Shown: positions 7,060 through 14,532 of the stretch, one piece after another | Layout of the letters: each line of letters opens with the position of its first letter | Numbering within the stretch: the stretch's first letter is position 1 | NCBI GenBank assembly: GCA_944333375.1 | Contig: CALVKX010000022.1 | Location: 1 to 15,480, forward strand | Direction: 5' to 3' | DNA: 15,480 nucleotides | Source of the DNA: an uncultured Eubacteriales bacterium | Lineage (GTDB): Bacteria; Bacillota_A; Clostridia; Christensenellales; Aristaeellaceae | The notes under the pieces: model-generated | What the model was told of the DNA's origin: nothing | Databases searched by the model: none | The model's input: only the letters and a program-made list of their open reading frames with translations | Position numbers and translations under genes: made by a program

Positions 7060-8517
7060 TTATTCCTCCACAGTTTCTACATCGACGGTGATCTCAGGCA
7101 TACCTCCCATAAAGAGCTGTGAAACGCTTTCAGGCAGGTTGGCGATGGCGCTGAAGACAGCCTGAGTTACGCGCGCCTGGATCTCGGTCACCAACGCTTC
7201 AAGGTCCTTTGCGGAAAGATTAAGAGCGTTAATCGCGGTATCGGGCGTGGCATCGTCGATCTGGTCCAGCACGCTGCTTTCCACCTGGCCGGAGGTCAGG
7301 CTGAAACCGATGACCGGGCGGTCGGAGGCGGCGGGCTCGATGATGGCCGTGGCTTTGTCACGGGCATAGATGTCAAGGGTACGCAGGCGCTGATCTTCCT
7401 CGTTGTGTCCATGATAGACAAAGGTAATCTGCTGGCTTTGCACGAGCATGGCCAGAAAGCCTTCGCTCACGCCATCGGTGCCGCGGTCCAGCTGAAACGC
7501 GATCTGACCCAGTTCCTCACCGTCGGCGGTGATGCTCAAATCAGCCCGGTGATTCTCACCGTTTTCACCGGTAAGGCGGTCGTAATTCATATTGAAACCG
7601 ACTTGCTCGGGTTCCTCGCCCGTGATGCTCATCTCCATGCCCATGTCCATACCCACGATGGTCTGCCGGTCATCGGCAGCATAGACGTTGAGCACGATGT
7701 TGATGTCATTGTCCTCGTAGACTTTACGGACTTCCTCCAGTTCCTCCTCAACCATGGCATCCAGCGCCTCGCCCTCCAGGGTGGGGTCTTCGGACTTGAG
7801 CGCCATCTCCAAGGTGCTGCGCATGTACTTGGTATCGCAAATACCCGCAATGTCTGCGCCGGTGAGGGTCATGGACATATGGATGGTCGCGGTGTCGCGC
7901 TCGTCGTCTTTGAACTCTCCCTCCTCGAAGGTGATCTTCTCAAGAAGGCCGGCGTAGAAGTCCAGCATCCCGTCATCGTCGTCAAAGACCTTCCCGATCT
8001 TTTCCATCATCTCCTCGGGCGTATCCACGGAGATCATGCCGCGGGTCATGCCGTCCGCGCCGGCGGCGACGGCCAGCATGATCTGCTGCTTGTAGGCGTC
8101 CAGCATCTGCTCAACGGCCTCAATCGCGGCCTCGTCCACCTCCGTGCCCCCGGCAGCCGCCTGGCCCTCCAGCGCGGCCTTGAAGAGGTTCTCGAGGAAG
8201 TCAAAGCCGTCCTCCCAGCCCACGTAGAACACGTCGTCGCCCAAAAGGCTGGACTGGACATACAGGGCGTCCATGTCAGCGCCCAGGGCCACGGTGGCGA
8301 TCGGGGTATCGGAAATGCTCAGCGTAAGGGCGGCGGACTTCTCGCCCCGGGTGAACGTCAGGCCCAGCGCCTCGCAAAAGTCGCCGGCCGGGGGAAGCGC
8401 GGCGATCGCATCGCCGGGAATAATCTCCAGCTCATGCTGCGTATCCGCCAGCGCCGCCAGCGGCAGGGCAGCGGTCAGCAGCAGGCACAGCAATGTCGTT
8501 ATCAGCTTGCGGATCAT
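7060..8517 (-). CDS. Secreted acidic protein of unknown function
   Basis: This 485-residue protein belongs to no family I recognise. A clear signal peptide is present: MIRK, a hydrophobic core (residues 5-20), and an A-L-A cleavage site after residue 24. There is no lipobox Cys, so it is exported and freed or retained by other means. The mature protein is strongly acidic (many Asp/Glu clusters, such as DDDD in the first half) and rich in Met. The N-terminal half has helical stretches. The second half alternates hydrophobic and polar residues like a beta-sheet domain, with repeated long strands. The start at 8517 was chosen over an in-frame ATG at 8625 because AAGGAGGA lies 7 nt upstream and the signal peptide begins there. 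It has its own promoter and terminator. It lies downstream of capG on the same strand with no clear terminator between, so read-through is possible. Confidence 0.85.
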   Translation of the reverse strand: MIRKLITTLLCLLLTAALPLAALADTQHELEIIPGDAIAALPPAGDFCEALGLTFTRGEKSAALTLSISDTPIATVALGADMDALYVQSSLLGDDVFYVGWEDGFDFLENLFKAALEGQAAAGGTEVDEAAIEAVEQMLDAYKQQIMLAVAAGADGMTRGMISVDTPEEMMEKIGKVFDDDDGMLDFYAGLLEKITFEEGEFKDDERDTATIHMSMTLTGADIAGICDTKYMRSTLEMALKSEDPTLEGEALDAMVEEELEEVRKVYEDNDINIVLNVYAADDRQTIVGMDMGMEMSITGEEPEQVGFNMNYDRLTGENGENHRADLSITADGEELGQIAFQLDRGTDGVSEGFLAMLVQSQQITFVYHGHNEEDQRLRTLDIYARDKATAIIEPAASDRPVIGFSLTSGQVESSVLDQIDDATPDTAINALNLSAKDLEALVTEIQARVTQAVFSAIANLPESVSQLFMGGMPEITVDVETVEE

Positions 8518-8574
8518 TGATTTATCCTCCTTAGATTTGGATAGGGTTCCATGCCTTCCTTGGATGGCGTATAC

Positions 8575-8604
8575 AGTATAACGCGGCGGACGCCCTTTTG
8601 TCAT
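8575..8604 (-). promoter_or_regulatory. Probable sigma-A promoter of the secreted-protein gene
   Basis: On the minus strand, ATGACA (8599-8604), an 18-bp spacer, then TATACT (8575-8580). The start would be near 8568, giving a leader of about 50 nt with AAGGAGGA before the ATG. The -10 lies in an imperfect dyad (GTATAC next to AGTATAAC) that could serve as an operator, which is speculative. Confidence 0.65.
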
Positions 8605-8657
8605 CCTTCTGCCAGCAAAAGCCATATCCGAAGGCGCGAAGTGTCAGAAAGCGCGTC

Positions 8658-9788
8658 TCAACGCTTCAGCCAGACGGTCTGGTTGACGATGGGGGTGTAG
8701 CTCTGGATGAGCTTGACCACCTTGACGCTGACGTTGGTGTCCTCGTAGTCCGCCGGCATGGCGCGCGGCTCGCCGGCCTGCTGCATGGCGATGGCCAGCG
8801 CGGCCGCCTGCTCCACGCTCTTTTGCGTGATGCCGCCGATGACCACCGTGCCCTTGTCCAGCACCTCGGGGCGCTCGGTGGAGGTGCGGATGAGCACGCC
8901 GCAAAAGCCCAGCATCGCGCTTTCCTCGCTCAGGGTGCCGCTGTCGCTGAGCACCACCAGGCTGTTCATCTGCAGGTGGTTGTAGTCGAAAAAGCCAAAG
9001 GGCGTGAGGTTCCTGACCAGCGGATGGAATTGGAAATGCCGCTGCTGGATAAACTTCATGCTGCGCGGATGGGTGGAATAGACGACGGGGAGCTGATAGA
9101 CCTCGGCCATGTGGTTGATGGCCTCCATGAGGGAGAGGAAGTTGTCCTCCAGGTCGATGTTCTCCTCGCGGTGGGCGCTGACGAGGATGTAGCGGCCCTT
9201 CTCCAGCCCCAGGCGGCGGAGGATGTCGCTTTGCGCGATCTTATCCCGGTGGCGCTCGAGCACCTCGCGCATGGGCGAGCCGGTCACGAAGATGGTCTTT
9301 CCGTCAATGCCCTCACTCAGCAGGTAGCGGCGGCTGTTTTCGGTGTAGGGCAGGTTGATGTCGCTGATGTGATCGACGATCTTGCGGTTAATCATCTCGC
9401 TGACGTTCCAGTCCCAGCAGCGGTTGCCCGCCTCCATGTGGAAGATGGGGATCTTGAGGCGCTTGGCGGAGATGGCCGAGAGCGCGGAGTTGGTGTCGCC
9501 CAGGATGAGCACGGCGTCGGGCTGCTCTCGCGCCATCACCTGGTAGCTCCTGGCAATGATGTTGCCCATGGTTTCGCCCAGGTCGCCGCCCACGGCGTCG
9601 AGATAGAAGTCGGGATGGCGCAGGCCCAGGTCGCGGAAAAACACGTCGTTGAGGGCCGGATCGTAGTTCTGGCCGGTGTGCACCACCACGTGGTTGAAAT
9701 AGCGGTCCGCGCAGCTAATGACCGCCGAGAGACGGATGATCTCCGGCCGCGTGCCCAGCACGGTCATGAGTTTGAGCTTTCGTGTCAT
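8658..9788 (-). CDS. capG: UDP-N-acetylglucosamine 2-epimerase family; CapG/FnlC-like
   Basis: This 376-residue cytosolic enzyme is of the non-hydrolysing UDP-HexNAc 2-epimerase fold. Given its partner, it most likely performs the last step to UDP-N-acetyl-L-fucosamine. The N-terminal TVLGTRPE (9-16) binds the nucleotide sugar. D98 in GDTNSAL, E119 in HMEAGNRCWD and E131 in NVSEMINR are the usual active-site acids. SAHREEN (204-210) and SDSGTLSEE (281-289) bind UDP, and ERPE (305-308) is conserved. The HMEAGNRCxD segment is what CapG/FnlC proteins show, whereas plain WecB usually has an HVEAGLR form. A strong AAGGAGG lies 7 nt before the ATG, and the ATG overlaps the capF stop (ATGA). WecB/MnaA remains possible if capF is read alone. 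Confidence 0.88.
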   Translation of the reverse strand: MTRKLKLMTVLGTRPEIIRLSAVISCADRYFNHVVVHTGQNYDPALNDVFFRDLGLRHPDFYLDAVGGDLGETMGNIIARSYQVMAREQPDAVLILGDTNSALSAISAKRLKIPIFHMEAGNRCWDWNVSEMINRKIVDHISDINLPYTENSRRYLLSEGIDGKTIFVTGSPMREVLERHRDKIAQSDILRRLGLEKGRYILVSAHREENIDLEDNFLSLMEAINHMAEVYQLPVVYSTHPRSMKFIQQRHFQFHPLVRNLTPFGFFDYNHLQMNSLVVLSDSGTLSEESAMLGFCGVLIRTSTERPEVLDKGTVVIGGITQKSVEQAAALAIAMQQAGEPRAMPADYEDTNVSVKVVKLIQSYTPIVNQTVWLKR

Positions 9789-10921
9789 GGCGTTTCCTCC
9801 TTGGCCACAGGCAGACGGATGGTGTCGGGCCGCGCGGGGTCAAAGCGCTCGTTGGCCCACATCAGGGTAATCATGTCCGTATCGCCGGTGTTTTCGATGT
9901 TGTGGGTGTAGCCGGGCGGGATGTCCACCACCTGCGGCACATCGCCCGATACCCGATAGGAAATCACCGTCGCGTCGCCGGGTTTGCGAAAGCGGATGAC
10001 GCCCTCGCCGCTGAGCACAACGAACTTCTCGTGCTTGGTCTGGTGCCAGTGCTCGCCCTTGACGATATGCGGGCGGGAGACGTTGACGCTCACCTGCCCG
10101 TGGCCGCCCAGGTGAAGAAGCTCGGCAAACGAGCCCCGGGCGTCCGCGTGCACCACGGGCGAGCGGGCGAAGTCCTCCGGCGGCAGGAAGCTGAGATAGG
10201 TGGCGTAGAGACGCGCCGTCAGGCCATCGGACTGGTCGGGACATTCCAGGCGGTCGCGCATGGCGCCAAAGCCCCTGAGCGCCTCCGCCAGGCCGCCCAC
10301 GGTGATGCGAAACGCGGGCCGGACGGCGCATCGGCCCTCGCCGTCCCGCGTGGGCGCAAGCCCCAGCGCGCGCAAAAACTCCTCCACCACATCGTCGATG
10401 TAGACCAGCGGCACCTCGGCCTCCGGGTCGTTGATCGTGATGGGCAGGCCGCGCGCCAGGTTGTGGCAGAAGGTCGCCACGACGCTGTTGTAGTTGGGCC
10501 GGCTCCACTTGCCAAAGACGTTGGGCAGGCGGTAGATGAACGTCTGCGCGCCCGTGGCGCGGCCGTAGGCGGCCACGGCTTCCTCGGCGGCGCGCTTGCT
10601 CAGGCCGTAGGGGTTGTCCAACGCCGCCTGAATGGAGCTGGAGAGCACCACGGGCGGCCGCTTGCCCCGCGCCAGAAGCGCCATGACCCCGGCGGTGAAG
10701 TCCCCGTTCTCCCGCATGAACGCCTCCGGGTCCGGGGGACGGTTCACGCCCGCGAGGTGGAACACGAAGTCCGCCCGCGCGCACGCGGCCTCCAGCGCCT
10801 CTCGCGGGGTCGCCGCGTCGATGAGCTCCAGCGCGTCCTCCCCCCTGCGCTCCCTGAGCGCCTCGGTCAAATTGCGGCCCATGAAGCCGCCCGCGCCCGT
10901 AATCATAATGCGCATGCGCAT
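9785..10921 (-). CDS. capF: CapF/FnlB-type bifunctional reductase (SDR plus cupin)
   Basis: This 378-residue cytosolic enzyme belongs to the UDP-N-acetyl-L-fucosamine pathway. It reduces the 4-keto-hexosamine intermediate made by CapE, using NADPH. The N-terminal short-chain dehydrogenase domain (1 to about 250) has the GAGGFMG dinucleotide motif (9-15) and the Y105-xxx-K109 pair. The C-terminal cupin (about 255-378) carries the metal ligands in GEHWHQTKHEKF (290-301). This fusion is diagnostic of CapF. The frame is open to 10969, but the promoter -10 lies at 10941-10946. Starts at 10921 or 10915 fit AGGAAGGGGG, and the second would give the usual MRIMITGA beginning. It is first in a two-gene unit with capG, 4-bp overlap. 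No CapE-like gene is visible in the window. Confidence 0.9.
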   Translation of the reverse strand: MRMRIMITGAGGFMGRNLTEALRERRGEDALELIDAATPREALEAACARADFVFHLAGVNRPPDPEAFMRENGDFTAGVMALLARGKRPPVVLSSSIQAALDNPYGLSKRAAEEAVAAYGRATGAQTFIYRLPNVFGKWSRPNYNSVVATFCHNLARGLPITINDPEAEVPLVYIDDVVEEFLRALGLAPTRDGEGRCAVRPAFRITVGGLAEALRGFGAMRDRLECPDQSDGLTARLYATYLSFLPPEDFARSPVVHADARGSFAELLHLGGHGQVSVNVSRPHIVKGEHWHQTKHEKFVVLSGEGVIRFRKPGDATVISYRVSGDVPQVVDIPPGYTHNIENTGDTDMITLMWANERFDPARPDTIRLPVAKEETP

Positions 10922-10940
10922 CCCCCTTCCTGGCAGCTTC

Positions 10941-10969
10941 ATCTTATCAGGAGCGGGGCCGCCTGTCAA
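10941..10969 (-). promoter_or_regulatory. Sigma-A promoter of capF-capG
   Basis: On the minus strand, a perfect TTGACA (10964-10969), a 17-bp spacer and TAAGAT (10941-10946) with an extended TG. The predicted transcript starts near 10935, so the leader is only about 15 nt and consists mostly of the ribosome-binding site. Confidence 0.8.
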
Positions 10970-10973
10970 TGTG

Positions 10974-11002
10974 TTGACGCGCGCGCGGCCATGCCCTATA
11001 AT
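10974..11002 (+). promoter_or_regulatory. Sigma-A promoter of the glycosyltransferase gene
   Basis: TTGACG (10974-10979), 17-bp spacer, perfect TATAAT (10997-11002). It is back to back with the capF promoter; the two -35 boxes are 4 bp apart and form an inverted repeat (TGTCAA, TGTG, TTGACG). The start site near 11009 rules out the in-frame ATG at 11002. Confidence 0.85.
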
Positions 11003-11039
11003 GAAACCAGTCTTTGCCTGCCAAGGGGGGTGGCGCGCG

Positions 11040-12665
11040 GTGCTCTCTCCGCGCCTGATGGTGATTCTCTCCGCGCTGCCGCGCAGCGATGAGGCCGCGC
11101 AGACGGCGCTTGCCGCCCTGGCGGCGGCGGCGCGGCCCGCGGGGCTTCGCTTCTGCGTGCCCGCGGCGTGCCGGGAGGGCTTTCCCGACGCCGCGGATGC
11201 GGTGTTTTATGAGGGGGACGAGCCGTTCAAGGCCGCCCTGCCCCTCCTGAGCGACGAGACGCATTTTCTGCACCTGTCGGGGCCGCACGGCTTTTCGCCC
11301 AAATGGGACGCGCGGCTGCTCGCCCTGGAGCACGGCTGTCCGCGCGCCGCGCTTCTGACCGCCTCGGTCAGTCCGCCCGTGGAGGGGATTCCCGCGCCCG
11401 CGGCGGACCCGGATGCCGACACGCGCGTATGCGCCAAGGCCCCGCCCGCGCCGCGCCCGCCGGTGCCGCCCGAGGCGTGCCTGCCCGCGCTGGCCGACCG
11501 TTTTGAGGACGGCGCGGCGGAGATCGTGCGCGGGCTTCCCCTGGTCTGCGCCGCCGGACCTGTTCGCACGCTGGTGGCGGACCCCGCGCTGGTTTTCGGG
11601 CCTGTGCGCTTCCTGCGGGAGGCGGACCTGGCGCTCGATACGCTGTCCATCGCCGCCTACGTGGCGGGCTACGCGGTCTTTGCCCTGCCCGGCGCGCCGC
11701 TCTGGCCGCTGCGCGAGCCGCCCCGCCGCTGGCTTCGCCGCCCCGTGCCCGACGCGCTGCCGGGCACCACGCTCAGCCGCTTTGAACAGCTCGCGGGCTT
11801 TCGCTACGACCAGCGCCGCGCGGGCGTGAGGACCACCTGGGGCCTGTTCGGGGTGGAAAACACCTATCCCCAGCGCCTGCCCTACAGCCTGCGCCTCGCC
11901 CAGCGCACCCGCGCGGCCCGCATGCGCCTGAGCGAGCGCTACATGCCGCTTCTGGTGACCGCCTTTATCGACCTTCCCCGCCCCCGCCGGCCCGTGGCGG
12001 CCTACATCCTGCGCTTTGGCTTTCTCAAGGCCGTGGAAAGCCTGCCCTTGCTGCTCTATACCGGCGGCGCGCAGGAGCGCCTGCTGCGCGCGGGCTTTCC
12101 CAACACCCAGAGCTACCCCGACAACGCCGTCCTCCCCCGCGCCCTGCTGAACCTGGGCATGAGCCGCGCCGACCACTTTCTTCGCAGCAAGCCGCTGCTT
12201 TTGCGAAGGGCCGCCAGCCGCCGCCCGGAATTTACCCACGCGGCGTGGGTGGACATGGACATCCTGCCCCATCCCGTCTGCGCCGGGGCCGTGCCGTCCT
12301 TTTCGGCGCTGATGGACGGGCGGGTGCACCTGGCCACGGTGGACGGCGTGCCGGACCCCAGCTTCGTGGTGGCGCCGGTGGACCTCCTGCCGCTGATTTG
12401 CAGCCGCACGCAGGCGCTGACGCAGGTGGACGCCGAGCTTCGCCGCGGGCTGAGCGAGGAGGCGCTGTGGGAGCGGCTGATTCAGGAGGCGCCGGACCTG
12501 TTCGCCCTGCATCCCATGCCCCGGCGAAGGCTGCTGTTTCTGACCGCCTTTGACCCCGAGCTCCTGGGCGCGCGCCTGCGCGCGCTGCTGGGGAGCCTCC
12601 CGCCCCCGGTCCTGCCCCAACGGCCGCAGAAGGCCAGCAAAGGAGTGAACGCAACCCATGACTGA
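11040..12665 (+). CDS. Putative two-domain glycosyltransferase
   Basis: This 541-residue protein has no transmembrane segment or signal peptide. The N-terminal part (about 1-230) resembles GT-A folds related to GT60-type transferases. It has a first strand MVILSALP (7-14), then HFLHLSGPHGFSPKWD (75-90), which parallels the family's DSHxxFxxGWD pattern, and a later strand pair around 205-222. The usual first Asp of the metal site is not evident in that segment (SGPH instead). The C-terminal part (about 300-515) begins VTAFIDLPR (306-314) and has LLLYTGG (337-343) and WVDMD (403-407). These resemble HtrL/YibB (WlaTC) putative glycosyltransferases. An Ala/Pro-rich stretch lies at 115-145. The start is GTG at 11040, 9 nt after AAGGGGGG; the larger open frame back to 10632 is upstream of the promoter. 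It faces capFG and overlaps the thioesterase gene by 8 bp. Family calls rest on motif recall. Confidence 0.65.
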   Translation: MLSPRLMVILSALPRSDEAAQTALAALAAAARPAGLRFCVPAACREGFPDAADAVFYEGDEPFKAALPLLSDETHFLHLSGPHGFSPKWDARLLALEHGCPRAALLTASVSPPVEGIPAPAADPDADTRVCAKAPPAPRPPVPPEACLPALADRFEDGAAEIVRGLPLVCAAGPVRTLVADPALVFGPVRFLREADLALDTLSIAAYVAGYAVFALPGAPLWPLREPPRRWLRRPVPDALPGTTLSRFEQLAGFRYDQRRAGVRTTWGLFGVENTYPQRLPYSLRLAQRTRAARMRLSERYMPLLVTAFIDLPRPRRPVAAYILRFGFLKAVESLPLLLYTGGAQERLLRAGFPNTQSYPDNAVLPRALLNLGMSRADHFLRSKPLLLRRAASRRPEFTHAAWVDMDILPHPVCAGAVPSFSALMDGRVHLATVDGVPDPSFVVAPVDLLPLICSRTQALTQVDAELRRGLSEEALWERLIQEAPDLFALHPMPRRRLLFLTAFDPELLGARLRALLGSLPPPVLPQRPQKASKGVNATHD

Positions 12666-13140
12666 AAACCGACCCTCCAAGCCCGTATCCGCCAGCCGCA
12701 CCGAGCAGGCGCACATCGTCATGCCCGGAGACGTCAACGGAAGCTATACCCTCTTTGGCGGCGCGCTCATGCAGTGGATCGACGTGGTCGCCGGCGTGGT
12801 TTCCCGCCGCCACAGCGGCATGGAGACGCGCACCGCGGCCGTGGACCATCTGGAATTTCTCGCCCCGGCGCACGTCAACGACACCGTGACCCTCCTGGGC
12901 CGCGTGACCTATGTGGGCACCACCAGCATGGAGATCTGCGTGGACACCTATGTGGAGCACCTGGACCGCCCGCACGACCGCACCCGCGTCAACCGCGCCT
13001 ACCTGACCATGGTGGCCATCGGCCCGGACGGACGGCCTGCCCGCGTGCCCGCTCTGGACGTGCGCACGGAGGAGGAAAAGGCCGACTTTGAAGCCGGCAA
13101 GGCGCGCCGCGCCCAGCGCAGGCATGAAAAACACGGCTGA
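12658..13140 (+). CDS. Acyl-CoA thioesterase (hotdog fold, YkhA/YciA-like)
   Basis: This 160-residue cytosolic enzyme hydrolyses acyl-CoA to free acid and CoA. The family's N-terminal signature is clear: PGDVNGSYTLFGG (23-35) followed by W40-x-D42 within the central helix. The VDHLEFLAP segment (62-70) is the next strand. The active-site Asn27/Asp42 pair is present. The C-terminus is a basic tail. The length equals the family's usual single hotdog domain. The ATG overlaps the end of the glycosyltransferase gene by 8 bp, and AAGGAG lies about 12 nt upstream. It probably shares the transcript that starts near 11009. Its link to a glycan locus is unclear. Confidence 0.88.
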   Translation: MTENRPSKPVSASRTEQAHIVMPGDVNGSYTLFGGALMQWIDVVAGVVSRRHSGMETRTAAVDHLEFLAPAHVNDTVTLLGRVTYVGTTSMEICVDTYVEHLDRPHDRTRVNRAYLTMVAIGPDGRPARVPALDVRTEEEKADFEAGKARRAQRRHEKHG

Positions 13141-13150
13141 TAGACAAAAT

Positions 13151-13188
13151 CGCCGCGCCGGATGCATCTCCGGCGCGGCGGTTTTTTT
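13151..13188. terminator. Bidirectional terminator between thioesterase and der
   Basis: A 12-bp GC-rich stem (13151-13162 with 13169-13180) with a 6-nt loop is followed by seven T (13182-13188). It is preceded by four A (13146-13149), so it can also end der transcripts on the minus strand. The T-run touches the der stop codon. Confidence 0.9.
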
Positions 13189-14519
13189 CAGTCCCTGGTC
13201 TTTTCCCGCAGGATGAAGCGGATGGGCGTGCCCGCGAAGCCGAAGCTCTTGCGCAGGTGGTTTTCCAGGTAGCGCTCGTAGGCGAAGTGCATCAGCTCCT
13301 CGCTGTTGACGAAGAACACGAACGTCGGCGGGCAGGTGCTCTGCTGCGTGGCATAGTAGATCTTGAGGCGGCGGCCGCCGGAGACGGGCGGCTGGAGGCT
13401 GGCCTGCGCGTCGGCCAGGGCCTCGTTGAGCACGCCCGTGGGGATGCGGCGGCTGTACTGCTTATAGGCGGCCTTCACGGCGGCGAGCACGGTATTGACC
13501 CGCTGGCCGGTGAGCGCGGAGAGAAACAGCACCGGCGCGTAGCTCATGAACTTGAGGTCGCTTAAAATCTTCTTTCGGAACTGCTCCATGGTGTTGGTGT
13601 CCTTTTCCACGGCGTCCCACTTGTTGACGGCCACCAGCACCGCCTTGCCGGCGCTGAGGATGAGCCCGGCGATCTTGGTGTCCTGCTCGGTCACGCCGGT
13701 CTGGGCGTCGATGAGCAAAAGCGCCACGTCGCAGCGGTCGATGGCGGCGATGGAGCGAAGCACGCTGTAGCGCTCCAAAGTTTCGTCCTCCACGGCCTTC
13801 TTCTTGCGCATGCCGGCGGTGTCGATGATGTTGTAGCGCGTGCCGTCCGCATCGGTGAAGGTGGTGTCGATGGCGTCGCGCGTGGTGCCGGGGATGTCGC
13901 TGACCATGGTGCGCTCCTGGCCCAGCAGGCGGTTGCACAGCGAGCTCTTGCCCACGTTGGGCCGGCCCACCAGCGCAAGCTGGATGACATGCCCCTCCTC
14001 CTCGGCCTCGCCCGGCGCGGGCGGGGGCAGGCGCCTGACAATCTCCTCCAAAAGGTCGCCCAGGCCCAGCATGTTGGTGCTGCTGATGGCGATGGGATCG
14101 CCCAGGCCCAGGTTGTAATACTCGTAGAGCTGGTCGCTCATGCCCTGATAGTCCATTTTGTTGACCACCAGCAAAAGCGGCTTGCGGGTGCGGCGCAGGT
14201 AGTTGGCCACGTCCTCGTCCTCGGCGGTCAGGCCCGCGCGGCCGTCGCAGAAAAAGCAGATCACGTCGGCCGTGTCCATGGCGATTTCGGCCTGGCGGCG
14301 CATCTGGGAGAGCAGCACGTCCTCGCTGCGCATGTCCAGCCCGCCGGTGTCCACCATGCTGAAACGGCGGCCCATCCACTCCACGTCGGCGTAGACGCGG
14401 TCGCGCGTCACGCCCGGCACATCCTCCACAATGGAGATGCGCCGGCCCGCGATTTTGTTGAAAAACGTTGATTTGCCCACGTTCGGGCGGCCTACGATGG
14501 CCACCAGCGGCTTGGCCAT
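13188..14519 (-). CDS. der: Ribosome biogenesis GTPase Der (EngA)
   Basis: This 443-residue essential GTPase assists 50S subunit assembly. Two tandem G domains are complete. The first has GRPNVGKS (10-17), DTGG (57-60) and NKMD (120-123). The second has GRPNVGKS (185-192), DTAGMRKKK and NKWD. A C-terminal KH-like domain follows from about 350. The length is typical of Firmicutes Der. The ATG has GGAGG 7 nt upstream. It starts 13 bp after the DUF512 radical-SAM gene stop and is probably cotranscribed with it. Confidence 0.98.
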   Translation of the reverse strand: MAKPLVAIVGRPNVGKSTFFNKIAGRRISIVEDVPGVTRDRVYADVEWMGRRFSMVDTGGLDMRSEDVLLSQMRRQAEIAMDTADVICFFCDGRAGLTAEDEDVANYLRRTRKPLLLVVNKMDYQGMSDQLYEYYNLGLGDPIAISSTNMLGLGDLLEEIVRRLPPPAPGEAEEEGHVIQLALVGRPNVGKSSLCNRLLGQERTMVSDIPGTTRDAIDTTFTDADGTRYNIIDTAGMRKKKAVEDETLERYSVLRSIAAIDRCDVALLLIDAQTGVTEQDTKIAGLILSAGKAVLVAVNKWDAVEKDTNTMEQFRKKILSDLKFMSYAPVLFLSALTGQRVNTVLAAVKAAYKQYSRRIPTGVLNEALADAQASLQPPVSGGRRLKIYYATQQSTCPPTFVFFVNSEELMHFAYERYLENHLRKSFGFAGTPIRFILREKTRD

Positions 14520-14532
14520 GGGGTTCCCTCCT

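Noticed and set aside
10632..11039. Upstream extension of the glycosyltransferase frame, including the ATG at 11002
   Set aside because: The extension overlaps capF and both promoters; the ATG at 11002 overlaps the -10 box and has no Shine-Dalgarno.
10947..12737. Long minus-strand open frame opposite the glycosyltransferase
   Set aside because: It is an antisense shadow in GC-rich DNA. Its composition is Arg/Gln/Gly-rich with no family motif, and the promoter and ribosome-binding site support the plus-strand gene.
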